Source: Vagococcus sp. CY52-2 (GTDB taxonomy: Bacteria; Bacillota; Bacilli; Lactobacillales; Vagococcaceae). Taken from it: 64,000 nt of DNA. The translations under genes were made by a program, and so were the position numbers. This document shows, in pieces, positions 9,589-19,506 of this stretch. Within the stretch, counting starts at the first letter, position 1. Each line of letters starts with the position of its first letter. Under the pieces are notes generated by a model. The model did not search any database. It was not told the origin of the DNA and saw nothing but the letters and a program-made list of their open reading frames with translations. The stretch lies in assembly GCF_022655055.1 (NCBI RefSeq), contig NZ_CP093384.1, positions 1,426,001 to 1,490,000 of the forward strand. The letters are read 5' to 3'.

Positions 9589-11310
9589 TTATTTAGTATA
9601 TTCTTCAACTAAAGCAACAACTTCTTCAGCTGTATCACAATCGGTAATTGCTTTCTCAGCTAATTCAGCCATTTTTTTAGAATCAAGACGACTCATTAAG
9701 CTACGAGTACGTAAAATACTTGTTGCACTCATAGAAAACTCATCTAATCCTAAACCAACTAGTAATGGAACAGCTGTTTGATCGCCGGCCATTTCCCCAC
9801 ACATACCAGCCCATTTTCCTTCAGCATGAGCTGAATCAATAACGTTTTTAATTAAACGTAAAATTGCAGGATTATAAGGTTGATATAAGTAAGAAACACG
9901 TTCGTTCATACGGTCTGCTGCCATTGTATATTGAATTAAATCATTTGTTCCAATGCTAAAGAAATCAACTTCTTTAGCGAAACGGTCAGCAATTACTGCC
10001 GCAGCTGGAATTTCAATCATAATACCTACTTGGATATCATCAGAAACATCCACACCTTCAGCAACTAATTTAGCTTTTTCCTCTTCAAGCAATGCTTTAG
10101 CTTCTCTAAATTCAGCTAAAGTAGCAATCATTGGGAACATAATACGTAAATTTCCATAAACAGATGCACGTAACAATGCACGTAGTTGAGTACGGAACAT
10201 TTGATCTTCTGCTAAACAAATACGGATAGCACGGTATCCTAGGAATGGGTTCATCTCTTCAGGGAATTTCAAGTAAGGTAGTTCTTTATCCCCACCAATA
10301 TCCATCGTACGAACCACAACTGGTTTACCTTCCATACCCTCCAAGACAGCTTTATACGCTTCAAATTGTTCGTCTTCAGTTGGAAAATCAGGAGAGTCCA
10401 TGTACAAGAATTCAGTACGGTATAAACCAACTGCTTCTCCACCATGACCTAACACACCATCTAGATCTTTTGGTGTTCCAATATTTCCAGCTAATTCAAA
10501 ATGTTTACCATCTGCTGTCACTGTTTTAGCGTATTTTAATTTGTCCCATTCAGCTTTCAATTCATTAAATGCTTTTTCTTTTGCTTTAAAATCAGTAACT
10601 TGTTCATCAGTAGGATTGACAATAACATCACCTTCACTACCATCAACAGATAAGATATCACCTTCAACAACATACTCAGTAATGTCTTTTGTTCCAACAA
10701 CTGCTGGAATTTCTAAAGAACGAGCCATGATAGCAGAGTGAGATGTACGTCCGCCAATATTAGTTACAAAAGCACGAACAAAATTACGATCTAATTGTGC
10801 TGTATCACTTGGAGTTAAATCTTCAGCAACAATAATGACTTCTTCGTCAATCATTGTTAAATCAGGTAATTTAACACCTAACAAGTGACTCATAACACGT
10901 TTTGTTACGTCACGAATATCAGCAGCTCTTTCTTGCATGTAAGGGTTATCTTCCATAGCCTCAAACATTCCAATAAACATGTCTGTAACTTCTTTTAATG
11001 CTGATTCAGCATTAACTTTGTTATCTTTGATATTTCCTTCAATTGCACTGATTAATTCAGGGTCAGATAAAACCATTAAGTGAGCATCAAAAACTTGTGC
11101 TTCTTCTTCACCTAAAGTTTTCACCGCTTTGTCTCTGATTGCTTGCAAATCTTTAGTTGATTGACTAAGAGCATCTGAAAGACGCGCTGCTTCGGCTTCA
11201 ACGTTTTCAACTGAACGTTTTTCAAATGATAAATCCGGCTCAACTAAAAGATATGCTTTAGCAACTGCGATACCATCACTAACCGCAATACCTTTCAACT
11301 GTTTAGTCAT
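9589..11310 (-). CDS. ptsI: Phosphoenolpyruvate-protein phosphotransferase (PTS enzyme I)
   Basis: 573 residues, full length. The phosphohistidine domain carries [13 protein letters not shown] (active His about residue 190). The C-terminal PEP-binding barrel has [32 protein letters not shown] and the catalytic-Cys motif [10 protein letters not shown]. It moves phosphate from PEP to HPr in the cytosol. Its ATG overlaps the ptsH stop codon (TAATG), so translation is coupled. Confidence 0.97.
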   Translation of the reverse strand: MTKQLKGIAVSDGIAVAKAYLLVEPDLSFEKRSVENVEAEAARLSDALSQSTKDLQAIRDKAVKTLGEEEAQVFDAHLMVLSDPELISAIEGNIKDNKVNAESALKEVTDMFIGMFEAMEDNPYMQERAADIRDVTKRVMSHLLGVKLPDLTMIDEEVIIVAEDLTPSDTAQLDRNFVRAFVTNIGGRTSHSAIMARSLEIPAVVGTKDITEYVVEGDILSVDGSEGDVIVNPTDEQVTDFKAKEKAFNELKAEWDKLKYAKTVTADGKHFELAGNIGTPKDLDGVLGHGGEAVGLYRTEFLYMDSPDFPTEDEQFEAYKAVLEGMEGKPVVVRTMDIGGDKELPYLKFPEEMNPFLGYRAIRICLAEDQMFRTQLRALLRASVYGNLRIMFPMIATLAEFREAKALLEEEKAKLVAEGVDVSDDIQVGIMIEIPAAAVIADRFAKEVDFFSIGTNDLIQYTMAADRMNERVSYLYQPYNPAILRLIKNVIDSAHAEGKWAGMCGEMAGDQTAVPLLVGLGLDEFSMSATSILRTRSLMSRLDSKKMAELAEKAITDCDTAEEVVALVEEYTK

Positions 11311-11576
11311 TATTCAGATAGTCCTTCTTTTTTCATTGTTTCTTCGATCGCTGCGATTGCATCTGCTTCGTCAGCACCTTCAGCTGTAATTGTCACATCA
11401 GCACCTTGTCCAACACCTAATGACATAACACCCATGATTGATTTTAAGTTTACAGATTTACCTTTGTATTCTAAATTTACATCTGAGCTAAATTTACTAG
11501 CTGTTTGTACCAATAAAGTTGCTGGTCTAGCATGAATACCTGTATCTGCTACTACGTGAAATTCTTTTTTTTCCAT
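11310..11576 (-). CDS. ptsH: Phosphocarrier protein HPr
   Basis: 88 residues from the ATG at 11576. Active His15 lies in TGIHARP and the regulatory Ser46 in LKSIMGVMS, so it can serve both sugar transport and CcpA-dependent catabolite repression through HPr kinase. A longer frame adds seven residues but skips the family start. The chosen ATG has AAGGAG 9 nt upstream. First gene of ptsHI, divergent from clpE. Confidence 0.97.
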   Translation of the reverse strand: MEKKEFHVVADTGIHARPATLLVQTASKFSSDVNLEYKGKSVNLKSIMGVMSLGVGQGADVTITAEGADEADAIAAIEETMKKEGLSE

Positions 11577-11630
11577 AATTATCTTCTCCTTTGTCATGTG
11601 AAAAATTTTTATGATGGATTATTTAATTGA

Positions 11631-11658
11631 ATAATAACTCAAAAAATAACCCTTTCAA
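11631..11658 (-). promoter_or_regulatory. Probable sigma-A promoter of ptsHI
   Basis: On the minus strand TTGAAA (11653-11658) and TATTAT (11631-11636) are separated by 16 bp, about 55 bp before the ptsH start. The rest of the 11598-11911 spacer is AT-rich with no gene or clear cre site seen. Confidence 0.5.
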
Positions 11659-11911
11659 TGATAAAGAATACCATGTTTTTCTATTACTTACAACTTTTTT
11701 CCCATGTTCCATAAAGAACTTTAAAAACCTTTTATAAACTTTTCAGTTCCATTTCAGAAAATATCGCGAGTTTATTTGAGAAATAATTTGATATAGAGGC
11801 TATTTTGTCCACTTACTCTTTATTTTAAATTTTTTTATAAAAAAACGTTTTTTATAAAAATAAACATCACGATTTTTTTCAGTTTTTATCTAAAAAATTT
11901 AAGCATAATTT

Positions 11912-11940
11912 TTGCTTCTTATATTCAAAAATTATATAAT
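11912..11940 (+). promoter_or_regulatory. Sigma-A promoter of clpE
   Basis: TTGCTT (11912-11917) and a consensus TATAAT (11935-11940) are spaced 17 bp. Transcription would start around 11947, on the CtsR operator. Confidence 0.75.
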
Positions 11941-11948
11941 AAACATAA

Positions 11949-11965
11949 GGTCAAAACAGGTCAAA
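11949..11965 (+). promoter_or_regulatory. CtsR operator of clpE
   Basis: GGTCAAA-aca-GGTCAAA is an exact heptad direct repeat with the 3-nt spacer of the CtsR consensus. It overlaps the predicted transcription start of clpE, as expected for heat-shock repression by CtsR. Confidence 0.93.
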
Positions 11966-12004
11966 CTGTTTTGGTGAATCATTTGATTAGAGGAGGATTT
12001 GCCT

Positions 12005-14167
12005 ATGATATGTAAAAACTGTAAAAAAAATGATGCAACCATTCACTTACACGCATCAGTTAATGGAGAGAAACAACAAATAGATTTATGTCAACAATGT
12101 TATCGTGATTTAAAATCTCAAGAAGATCAAATGAATCGAGAAAAATTTGCTCAAGACCCTTATGGTTTTGGTCAATTAAATGATTTTTTCAAACAGTTGG
12201 CCCAACAATCAATGAAACAACCACAACAACCAACTATTCAAGCTCAACAAGGCGGTGGTGGTGGAAATTCTTCTATCCTGGTAGAATACGGGGAAAACCT
12301 AACACAACTTGCTCGTGATGGAAAAATTGATCCTGTTATTGGTCGCGATGCTGAAATAAAACGTGTGATAGAAATATTAAATAGACGAACTAAAAACAAT
12401 CCAGTACTTATTGGTGAACCTGGTGTTGGTAAAACCGCGGTCGTTGAAGGGTTAGCGTTAAGTATTATTAATGGTGATGTCCCACAAAAACTAGAAAATA
12501 AAGAAGTCATTCGTCTTGATGTCGTGTCACTTGTTCAAGGAACAGGTGTTAGAGGCCAGTTTGAAGAACGGATGAAACAACTGATTACTGAACTAAAAGA
12601 ACAAAAGAATGTCATTTTATTTATTGATGAAATCCATGAAATCGTTGGAGCAGGATCAGTTAGTGATGGTTCAATGGACGCTGGAAATATCTTAAAACCT
12701 GCTTTAGCTAGAGGTGAATTACAATTAGTTGGCGCAACAACATTCAATGAATATCGAATCATCGAAAAAGATGCAGCACTTGAACGACGTTTACAACCTG
12801 TAAAAGTGGATGAACCTACTATTGAAGAAACCATTCATATTTTAAAAGGGATCCAAGAAAAATATGAAAATTACCATCATGTGAAATACACAGATGAAGC
12901 CATCGAGGGGGCTGTACACTTGTCTAGTCGTTTTATACAAGACAGACATTTACCTGATAAAGCTATCGACTTACTAGATGAAACAGGTTCTAAGAAAAAT
13001 TTAACTATTCCTTCTATTGATCCCAAAATTTTAAATTCTAGAATTGCACGGGCTGAAGCTAATAAACAAATTGCTTCAGAAGAAGAAGATTTTGAAAAAG
13101 CGGCTTATTACCGTGATCAAATCAAAAAATTGGAAGACTTGAAAATTCATCAAGTATCTGAAGACAGTATGCCTACTGTGACAATAAATGATATGGAAGA
13201 AACCGTGGAAACCATGACAGGAATTCCGGTTGGTAAATTAAAAGAAACAGAGCAACAACAAATGAAACATTTAGCAAGTGATTTGAAAAAACATGTCATT
13301 GGGCAAGATGATGCCATTGATAAAGTATCACGTGCCATTAGACGAAATCGAATTGGTTTAGGAAATAAAAATCGTCCAATTGGCTCATTTCTTTTTGTTG
13401 GACCGACTGGTGTTGGTAAAACTGAACTAGCAAAACAACTAGCGACAGAGTTATTTGGGCATGAATCTAACATGGTTCGTTTTGATATGAGTGAATACAT
13501 GGAAAAACATAGCGTGTCTAAATTAATTGGCTCACCACCTGGCTATGTTGGGTACAACGAAGCAGGTCAATTAACTGAAAGAGTGAGAAGAAATCCGTAT
13601 AGTTTAATTCTATTAGATGAAGTCGAAAAAGCTCATCCAGATGTTTTACATCTATTCCTTCAAATTCTTGAAGATGGACGATTGACAGATGCGAAAGGAA
13701 GAACTGTCAGTTTTAAAGATACTTTGATAATCATGACAAGCAATGCTGGAACACAACATGTTGAAGCAAGTGTTGGATTTGGTGCTATCAAAGAAGGGAC
13801 GACTCAATCAGTTCTAAATCAATTAACCCATTACTTTAAGCCAGAATTTCTAAACCGATTTGATGGAATTATCGAATTTAAACCATTGAGTAAAGAAAAT
13901 CTGTTGTCTATTGTGTCATTAATGCTTGATGAGATAAACATAAAATTACAAGAACAAGGTATTCATATTGATACGACTGAAGAAACAAAAGAAAAATTAG
14001 TTGAACTTGGTTATGATCAGGCTATGGGTGCAAGACCTCTTAGACGTACCATTCAAGAATATATTGAAGATGGGATTGCTGATTGTTATTTAGATAACCC
14101 TTCTGCAAAAAGATTATCTGCTGATTTAGTAGATGATACTATTACAATAACTGAACAAATGAATTAA
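12005..14167 (+). CDS. clpE: ATP-dependent Clp protease ATP-binding subunit ClpE
   Basis: 720 residues from the ATG at 12005; a TTG two codons upstream is too close to AGGAGG. The N-terminal zinc finger (CKNC ... CQQC, residues 3-36) defines ClpE. AAA-1 has GEPGVGKT, a UVR-type linker ([18 protein letters not shown]) follows, and AAA-2 has GPTGVGKT with the DEVEKAH Walker B. It is a heat-induced Hsp100 unfoldase working with ClpP or in disaggregation. It has a strong promoter with a CtsR operator and its own terminator. Confidence 0.97.
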   Translation: MICKNCKKNDATIHLHASVNGEKQQIDLCQQCYRDLKSQEDQMNREKFAQDPYGFGQLNDFFKQLAQQSMKQPQQPTIQAQQGGGGGNSSILVEYGENLTQLARDGKIDPVIGRDAEIKRVIEILNRRTKNNPVLIGEPGVGKTAVVEGLALSIINGDVPQKLENKEVIRLDVVSLVQGTGVRGQFEERMKQLITELKEQKNVILFIDEIHEIVGAGSVSDGSMDAGNILKPALARGELQLVGATTFNEYRIIEKDAALERRLQPVKVDEPTIEETIHILKGIQEKYENYHHVKYTDEAIEGAVHLSSRFIQDRHLPDKAIDLLDETGSKKNLTIPSIDPKILNSRIARAEANKQIASEEEDFEKAAYYRDQIKKLEDLKIHQVSEDSMPTVTINDMEETVETMTGIPVGKLKETEQQQMKHLASDLKKHVIGQDDAIDKVSRAIRRNRIGLGNKNRPIGSFLFVGPTGVGKTELAKQLATELFGHESNMVRFDMSEYMEKHSVSKLIGSPPGYVGYNEAGQLTERVRRNPYSLILLDEVEKAHPDVLHLFLQILEDGRLTDAKGRTVSFKDTLIIMTSNAGTQHVEASVGFGAIKEGTTQSVLNQLTHYFKPEFLNRFDGIIEFKPLSKENLLSIVSLMLDEINIKLQEQGIHIDTTEETKEKLVELGYDQAMGARPLRRTIQEYIEDGIADCYLDNPSAKRLSADLVDDTITITEQMN

Positions 14168-14177
14168 TACATATTTT

Positions 14178-14226
14178 AAGGAGAAAATTCTTCCTATTAT
14201 ATGGGAAGGTTTTCTCCTTAATTTTT
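14178..14226 (+). terminator. Intrinsic terminator after clpE
   Basis: AAGGAGAAAA...CTTCC and GGAAG...TTTTCTCCTT form a long stem with an AT loop and a trailing T-rich run. Confidence 0.85.
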
Positions 14227-14284
14227 AATCATTGTGGTATAATTAGTCTATAGAAAAGGATACAACTAAATTGGGGTGATATTA

Positions 14285-14593
14285 ATGAAATTGATTGACG
14301 TTACAAATAGTTATGCTACTTTGGTTTCTAAACAATTGGAAAACACAGATGCTAGATTTGTCAGTGTCTATTCATTAGGTAAAACATTAGTGATTCACAG
14401 TACAGCAGACACTCATATCGATGTTGTTTTAGTGAATAAGACACGTGATATTAAAGATTTAGAACTAAATGCTGTATTAGAAGAACTATTACATACCACA
14501 GTGGATAATCCAGAGTTAGAAATCATTCGAACACACGGTGTTATAGAAGTTGAAATTCCTGTCAAACCGAAAAAAACAAAAAAAATTAGTTAA
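14285..14593 (+). CDS. DUF1827 family protein
   Basis: 102 residues, with no membrane segment and a Lys-rich tail (KPKKTKK). The start MKLIDVTNSYATLVSKQLENT and the STADTH motif fit the DUF1827 family of lactic acid bacteria, typically next to clpE or ptsHI. Function unknown. A GTG three codons upstream is possible, but GGGGTG sits 6 nt before the ATG at 14285. It has its own terminator. Confidence 0.83.
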   Translation: MKLIDVTNSYATLVSKQLENTDARFVSVYSLGKTLVIHSTADTHIDVVLVNKTRDIKDLELNAVLEELLHTTVDNPELEIIRTHGVIEVEIPVKPKKTKKIS

Positions 14594-14594
14594 A

Positions 14595-14648
14595 TAAAAC
14601 CATTCCTATGCTTTAATTGTCGTTTGCACAGGAATGGTTTTATTTTTT
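14595..14648. terminator. Bidirectional terminator between DUF1827 and anti-sigma genes
   Basis: AAAACCATTCCT / AGGAATGGTTTT has a T run on one strand and the complementary A run on the other. It can end both convergent transcripts. Confidence 0.85.
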
Positions 14649-16092
14649 ATTCTACTTTGAGTGTTTGTCCATTAATGATAACAGAGTCAATGTCACTTAA
14701 TTCAGTGTAATCATATATCAAGGATACATGGCTTTCTCCGTTTTCAGTGTATATATTACCGTCACCATCTTTTGTTAAATCAATTATCTCCCCATCTTTT
14801 TTAACTAGTTTTACATCTAAATTCAATTCCTTCATTTTTTCTGGAGAAGAATCTTTTACATCAAAACTTAAAGATAAACCGGATAGATTTATATTAGATA
14901 ATGCTAAGTTTTCTTTTTTAAGTATGATATCTTTTAATGCTTTTCTTTCTATTTCTTTTGGTTCTTTTAATTTTATTGCCCAATTACCCAAAACAACCGT
15001 TTGAGTTTTTGCAGATTCTACTTTTAAATCATAATTTTGTAACTCTGATTCTTTGATATCAAAAACAAATTCCTCATAATCACTTTTTCCTGTTTCGTTT
15101 TTATGTGTTTCATTATTATAAGCTGAATAAGAAGCAATGTATGGCCATAACTTATTACCATTTCTTTCTGTTTTTTTTTCACTAGAATTTTTAGGTTGAA
15201 AGTCTAAGTTTAAGAAATTGTACCCTTTTATATTGGGCCATTTCACCAAAATATGTAATAAGCCGTCTTTATAAGCCATATTTTCAATAAAATAATCTTC
15301 ATCAGGAATTAATGGAATCGATAATCGTTTGTTCGGTAAGTATTCACTATACAACGCCTCATAGTTGACATTCAATTTCTCTAGAATTGAATCCTCAACA
15401 CTTCCACCTCCTACTCCACTTTTTCCATCATATTTTTTCCATTTAACATTTGTCGCCAAATCTTTTTTCCAATCAACTGATACAATATTTTCCATTTCTT
15501 TGGTATGAGAACCAAAACCTGTTAGTATAAACCCAGTATCTTTATGTTCTTCCCATGCTACTGAACTGACTAATAACGTCGCTGTCTTTGTTTTTTTATC
15601 ATAGTTAATCACTTGCGTGTTCCCACCATTTAACATGGACCAATCCTCAATAATGGTATCTTCAGACAATCTATCCCCAGTTAAATCTTGTAACTCCATT
15701 AAAACATAGGTAGTATTACCATCTTTGAATGTATTTTTAGCCGTTAGTTTTAATCCTCGATCTTCTACTGAATAATCAAGTTTTTCTGCATCTACTAATA
15801 TCTTATCTGCTTCTGTACCAAAAGCTTTGGTATAAGTTACTTTTATCGTATCTAACTGCGTATACCCAACCATCAAACTAAGCACTGCCACTGCCCCAAG
15901 AATAGCCGCCCATTTTTTCTTTTTAGGTTTTAGTGGTTTGACTTTCTCTGCTTCTTTATTGATATCTTCAAATACTGATTGTTTTATTTTTTCTTTTGAC
16001 TCATTAGGCATCTCTTGATTCATTTGCGCCAACAATTCATCTAATTGCTCATCTGTTAATTCTTCAAATGGTTCTTTTTGATATTTATTCAT
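14647..16092 (-). CDS. Membrane anti-sigma factor, DUF4179-type
   Basis: 481 residues. The first 60 are acidic then Lys-rich and cytosolic (probable sigma-binding part), with one membrane segment at about 61-78 after KKKK and a long extracellular C-terminus. Its architecture (short N-tail, one helix, DUF4179-like beta domain beginning after AFGTEADKILVDAE, extra C-terminal domain) matches anti-sigma factors paired with ECF sigma genes. Its ATG overlaps the sigma gene stop by 4 nt (ATGA). The extracellular part presumably senses an envelope signal; which one is unknown. Confidence 0.8.
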   Translation of the reverse strand: MNKYQKEPFEELTDEQLDELLAQMNQEMPNESKEKIKQSVFEDINKEAEKVKPLKPKKKKWAAILGAVAVLSLMVGYTQLDTIKVTYTKAFGTEADKILVDAEKLDYSVEDRGLKLTAKNTFKDGNTTYVLMELQDLTGDRLSEDTIIEDWSMLNGGNTQVINYDKKTKTATLLVSSVAWEEHKDTGFILTGFGSHTKEMENIVSVDWKKDLATNVKWKKYDGKSGVGGGSVEDSILEKLNVNYEALYSEYLPNKRLSIPLIPDEDYFIENMAYKDGLLHILVKWPNIKGYNFLNLDFQPKNSSEKKTERNGNKLWPYIASYSAYNNETHKNETGKSDYEEFVFDIKESELQNYDLKVESAKTQTVVLGNWAIKLKEPKEIERKALKDIILKKENLALSNINLSGLSLSFDVKDSSPEKMKELNLDVKLVKKDGEIIDLTKDGDGNIYTENGESHVSLIYDYTELSDIDSVIINGQTLKVE

Positions 16093-16637
16093 CCCAATTC
16101 TCCTCCTAATTCTTTAAACTGTTTTTGTAATTGTTTCTTACCTTGATACAATTTATTATCAATTAATTTTGAGTCATAACCTGTCTTTTCTTGAATGTCT
16201 TTTGGTTTCATTTCATAGAAATAACGTTTAATAATAATTTCTCTCATGGGTTCTTCAAGTGTCATAACCGCTTGATAAAAAGCTTGCCAATCCATGTTAT
16301 TTTCTTCTTTTGTCAATGTCGCTGTGATACTATCATCGAGCTCTACAGTCACATCTTTGGCTACTTGTTTAAGCTTATTTAATGCCATACTTCGCGTCAT
16401 CATGCATAGATACGTTTTTAGTGTGCCTTTGCTTGGATCAAACCCCTTTGGATTTTTCCATAGTCTAATAAACACATCACTGACTAACTCATCAATATCT
16501 TGAATCTCCATGCCTTGCTGATGATTTAAATATTTTGAACCAACTGCCCACAATAGCTTCGTGTATGTATCCATCAATTGACTCAATGCTTCTTCATCTT
16601 TATTAAGCAAGCTAGTCAAGTACTCTTCATCTGTCAT
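16089..16637 (-). CDS. ECF-type RNA polymerase sigma factor (first pair)
   Basis: 182 residues. Region 2 includes DIDELVSDVFIRLWKNP and YLCMMTRSMALNKLK. Region 4 contains EEPMREIIIKRYFYEMKPKDIQEKTGYDSKLIDNK, a helix-turn-helix for the -35 element. It directs core polymerase to a small regulon when released by the membrane partner downstream. AGGAGGGA precedes the ATG. Autoregulation is usual but I found no characteristic promoter pair. Confidence 0.85.
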   Translation of the reverse strand: MTDEEYLTSLLNKDEEALSQLMDTYTKLLWAVGSKYLNHQQGMEIQDIDELVSDVFIRLWKNPKGFDPSKGTLKTYLCMMTRSMALNKLKQVAKDVTVELDDSITATLTKEENNMDWQAFYQAVMTLEEPMREIIIKRYFYEMKPKDIQEKTGYDSKLIDNKLYQGKKQLQKQFKELGGELG

Positions 16638-16701
16638 ATTATCCCTCCTCTATGATTCTCACTTACAGTACAATGATTTTTTCGAAATTCCTTAAATGCA
16701 T

Positions 16702-16734
16702 AAAAAAAGTTCTAGAGAAATCTCTAAAACTTTT
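16702..16734 (-). terminator. Intrinsic terminator after mnaA
   Basis: On the minus strand AAAAGTTTTAGAGA / TCTCTAGAACTTTT with a TT loop is followed by Ts. Confidence 0.85.
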
Positions 16735-16739
16735 ATTTG

Positions 16740-17840
16740 TTATAGTTTCTTCTTTAAAATAGTCGCAATTTGTTGTGAAGCTGTCCCATCACCATAGGGA
16801 TTACTAGCAGTCGACATCTCAAGATACGTCGCTTCATTTGTTAGTAAGTTGTCTAGTGCTTCATAAATGATGTCTTCTTTTGTTCCAACTAGTTTTAATG
16901 TCCCTGCTTTTATTCCCTCAGGTCTTTCTGTTGTGTCACGCATGACTAACACAGGTTTACCAAGCGAAGGGGCTTCTTCTTGTATTCCACCACTATCGGT
17001 TATAATCAAATAACTTTTAGCAAGTAAGTTATGGAAATCTATCACATCCATTGGTGGAATTAATTTAACTCGATTCGTCTGACCGAATACTTCTTTGGCA
17101 AGTGTCTGAATGGAAGGATTCATATGAATCGGGTACACTACTTTAACGTCTTCATGTGTATCTACCACTCGTTTGACAGCTTGAAACATTTCTTTCATCG
17201 GTTTTCCTTGGTTTTCTCGTCTATGAGCTGTTAATACAATTAGTCGGCTATCTCCTACCCACTCTAATATCTCACTAGTGTATTCATTTTTAACCGTTGT
17301 TTTTAGCGCATCAATCGCTGTATTGCCTGTGACAAATACTGTGTCTTCTTTTTTTCCTTCATTAAGCAAGGTTTCTTTTGCTTGATTAGTTGGCGCAAAA
17401 TCAAGTGATGACATCAAACTAATTGACTGCCTGTTAAATTCTTCAGGAAATGGTGACGAAATATTATGCGTACGCAGGCCTGCTTCAACATGCCCTACTG
17501 GTATTTGAAGATAAAACGCAGCTAAAGCTGATGCATAAGACGTACTCGTATCACCATGAACCAGTACCATATCAGGTGTTTCTTTTATTAAAATAGGTTT
17601 GATTTTTTCTAAAATATTTGTCGTGACATCAAATAGATCTTGTTGTGATTTCATAATATCCAAGTCATATTTGGGTACTACATGAAACACACTCAATACT
17701 TGATCCAGCATTTCCCTATGTTGTCCTGTCACACAGACGACCGTTTCAAATTCATCCTGTTTTTCTAATTCGTTAACAAGTGGGCACATCTTTATGGCTT
17801 CTGGGCGTGTCCCAAATACTAACATTATTTTTTTCTTCAA
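16740..17840 (-). CDS. mnaA: UDP-N-acetylglucosamine 2-epimerase (non-hydrolysing)
   Basis: About 366 residues. VFGTRPEAIKM, HGDTSTSYA, HVEAGLRT, TAHRREN and the TDSGGIQEEAP motif are diagnostic of WecB/MnaA. It interconverts UDP-GlcNAc and UDP-ManNAc in the cytosol for wall teichoic acid linkage units or polysaccharides. The start is probably TTG (17840), with GAGGTG 6 nt upstream; GTG at 17849 overlaps that site. No polysaccharide genes adjoin it. The only partner is the small gene 13 bp upstream. Confidence 0.93.
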   Translation of the reverse strand: MKKKIMLVFGTRPEAIKMCPLVNELEKQDEFETVVCVTGQHREMLDQVLSVFHVVPKYDLDIMKSQQDLFDVTTNILEKIKPILIKETPDMVLVHGDTSTSYASALAAFYLQIPVGHVEAGLRTHNISSPFPEEFNRQSISLMSSLDFAPTNQAKETLLNEGKKEDTVFVTGNTAIDALKTTVKNEYTSEILEWVGDSRLIVLTAHRRENQGKPMKEMFQAVKRVVDTHEDVKVVYPIHMNPSIQTLAKEVFGQTNRVKLIPPMDVIDFHNLLAKSYLIITDSGGIQEEAPSLGKPVLVMRDTTERPEGIKAGTLKLVGTKEDIIYEALDNLLTNEATYLEMSTASNPYGDGTASQQIATILKKKL

Positions 17841-17853
17841 AAGTGTCACCTCA

Positions 17854-18411
17854 TTATTTAATTAGTTGCTTTATTTTCATTTTGTCGTCACTATAAATGA
17901 TATATCCCCTATCATCATATATATGTATCATCGTATCAGTTGTCGGGCTAATGATATATATGTCAGGTGTTTTAAAAGAATTCTTTGTCTTAAACTGCGG
18001 TTGTCTATCTGGAAAATCTTGATTAATCAGACTAAGTATCAACTGCTTCCACTTTATATTGGAGTAAGTTGTTTCAATTTGCAATCGCAGATAAGTATCT
18101 ATATCATCATTAAGATAATCAAATGTTTGTTCAGATAAGGTGATTTCTCTTATATTTTTCACTATTTTATGGAGAATTTTATCTGTTTTATTTTTGTTAT
18201 GTAGCGGATATTTATTTATTAAAAGAATTACCTTATCATCTTTAAAAAATAAATCAGTTAAGATACTTTTTAATGTTGTATATGTAAGAAAAAACATCTC
18301 CTCATTATATGAGCTATCCTCTAAAAATTGATACATATTAGGATGCAAATCCACTGCTTCTTGATAAGAAAATAATATCTCTAGCCGATCAGTTTGTAAA
18401 AAATCTTTCAT
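17854..18411 (-). CDS. Small cytosolic protein, possibly DUF3885
   Basis: 185 residues, without signal peptide or membrane helix, rich in Lys, Asp and Ile. The C-terminal IHIYDDRGYIIYSDD resembles the closing motif of DUF3885 proteins, often annotated hypothetical; the match is from memory and partial. It lies 13 bp upstream of mnaA on the same strand and is likely co-transcribed, but no functional link to the epimerase is evident. Confidence 0.6.
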   Translation of the reverse strand: MKDFLQTDRLEILFSYQEAVDLHPNMYQFLEDSSYNEEMFFLTYTTLKSILTDLFFKDDKVILLINKYPLHNKNKTDKILHKIVKNIREITLSEQTFDYLNDDIDTYLRLQIETTYSNIKWKQLILSLINQDFPDRQPQFKTKNSFKTPDIYIISPTTDTMIHIYDDRGYIIYSDDKMKIKQLIK

Positions 18412-18485
18412 ACTCTCATACCTTTTTAATCCATATTACCATGAATGAAGAAAACAAACGATACATTCTATTACTTTAACCTGAG

Positions 18486-18514
18486 TTGACGAGTGATTCA
18501 TAGTTTGATAAAAT
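18486..18514 (+). promoter_or_regulatory. Sigma-A promoter of the guanidine-riboswitch transcript
   Basis: TTGACG (18486-18491) and TAAAAT (18509-18514) are spaced 17 bp, ending about 18 bp before the riboswitch aptamer. Confidence 0.75.
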
Positions 18515-18531
18515 GACAACCAATTACATAC

Positions 18532-18670
18532 ACTAAGTTTTCTAGGGTTCCGTAATATCGCTGTATTAGTCTGGTCCAAGAGAAAACTCATAGAGAATTT
18601 ATCTATGTCACGGAAGGACAAAAGCCTGGGAGATACTGTTTTTTTACAGTGTCTTTCAGGCTTTTTTATT
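18532..18670 (+). ncRNA. Guanidine-I (ykkC) riboswitch with terminator
   Basis: The aptamer has the ykkC-I conserved blocks in order: TCTAGGGTTCCG, CTGGTCCAAGAGAAAAC, CACGGAAGGACAAAAGCCTGGGAGA. The last block leads into a terminator (AGCCTG...CAGGCT, then a T run, about 18622-18670). In this class guanidinium binding stabilises the aptamer and prevents terminator formation, turning genes on. Just downstream lie two small multidrug-resistance-family genes, the classic target. Confidence 0.93.
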
Positions 18671-18688
18671 TTAAAAGGAGGAATATCA

Positions 18689-19027
18689 ATGAACAAAGAA
18701 TGGACGAAAGTTATCTTAGCAGCAATACTAGAAGTTTTTTGGGTGATTGGTTTGACGCACTCAAACAACTTATTCCAATGGACACTCACTATTTTTCTTA
18801 TTGTTGCCAGTAATTACTTAATGGTTTCAGCCACAAGTAAGCTACCAACTGGAACGGTCTATGCTGTATTTGTAGGTCTTGGTACAGTTGGAATTGTGCT
18901 ATCAGATGCCTTATTTTTTGGTGCGACACTTACTTTATTAAAACTGATACTCATTTTATTACTTATTAGTGGTGTTATTGGTTTAAAACTATTAACACCA
19001 GAAAACAATACAAAGGAGAAAAAATAA
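18689..19027 (+). CDS. SMR-family guanidinium exporter subunit (Gdx/YkkC-like)
   Basis: 112 residues, four membrane helices. The essential Glu is E15 in helix 1 (AAILEVFWVIGL). Helix 3 has GTVYAVFVGLGTVG of the Gdx/SugE branch. The ATG at 18689 follows AAAGGAGG; an in-frame start at 18605 lies inside the riboswitch and was rejected. One nucleotide separates it from the next SMR gene, indicating an obligate two-subunit antiporter exporting guanidinium for protons. Guanidine-I control supports this over a general drug pump. Confidence 0.92.
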   Translation: MNKEWTKVILAAILEVFWVIGLTHSNNLFQWTLTIFLIVASNYLMVSATSKLPTGTVYAVFVGLGTVGIVLSDALFFGATLTLLKLILILLLISGVIGLKLLTPENNTKEKK

Positions 19028-19028
19028 C

Positions 19029-19343
19029 ATGGACTGGATTATTTTGATTGTAGCAGGTTTATTTGAAATGTTTGGGGTCACAATGATCAATCGTTTGTCT
19101 GTACAGCGCATATTCTCTACTGGATTACTTATTATTTTAGGATTTGGTGTGAGTTTAATATTACTTAGTATCGCATTGAAGACGATTCCTATGGGTACTG
19201 GATACGCCATTTGGACTGGTATTGGTGTTGTTGGTGGGTCGGTGATTGGTATGCTGTTTTTTGGCGAATCAAAAGATTGGAAACGTCTATTGTGTATCTT
19301 TATTATTCTATTATCAGCAATCGGATTAAAATTGATTGGATAA
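19029..19343 (+). CDS. SMR-family guanidinium exporter subunit (YkkD-like)
   Basis: 104 residues, four membrane helices. The essential Glu is E13 (VAGLFEMFGV), with the GTGYAIWTGIGVVG signature in helix 3. It starts 1 nt after the stop of its partner, and GGAG lies inside the partner's last codons. Paired SMR proteins insert in opposite orientations to form one transporter; this is the likely arrangement here. Confidence 0.92.
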   Translation: MDWIILIVAGLFEMFGVTMINRLSVQRIFSTGLLIILGFGVSLILLSIALKTIPMGTGYAIWTGIGVVGGSVIGMLFFGESKDWKRLLCIFIILLSAIGLKLIG

Positions 19344-19355
19344 GATAAATAAAAT

Positions 19356-19393
19356 ACGATCGAAAAATGATGGATCGACCATTTTTCAATCGT
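19356..19393 (+). terminator. Inverted repeat after the SMR genes
   Basis: ACGATCGAAAAATG / CATTTTTCAATCGT forms a 14-bp stem with a 10-nt loop. The trailing T run is weak, so this may be a weak terminator or an mRNA 3' stabiliser. Confidence 0.55.
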
Positions 19394-19506
19394 ACAATTT
19401 ATTGCCTTAGATAAGGTTTTAACCGCTATGAGTATCTGCCAAACACAAGTCGATAATAGAAAATAATACGCCCTTTAGCACTTAAATAATGGATGGTTAA
19501 TGTATT

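Noticed and set aside
12244-13500. Several 88-116 codon antisense frames over clpE
   Set aside because: Shadows of the strongly coding plus strand, without ribosome sites or protein-like composition.
18605-18688. Upstream extension of the first SMR gene
   Set aside because: It lies inside the riboswitch terminator, and the ATG at 18689 has a strong ribosome site and the family length.
18436-18789. 117-codon minus-strand frame
   Set aside because: Antisense to the riboswitch and the first SMR gene; no recognisable protein.
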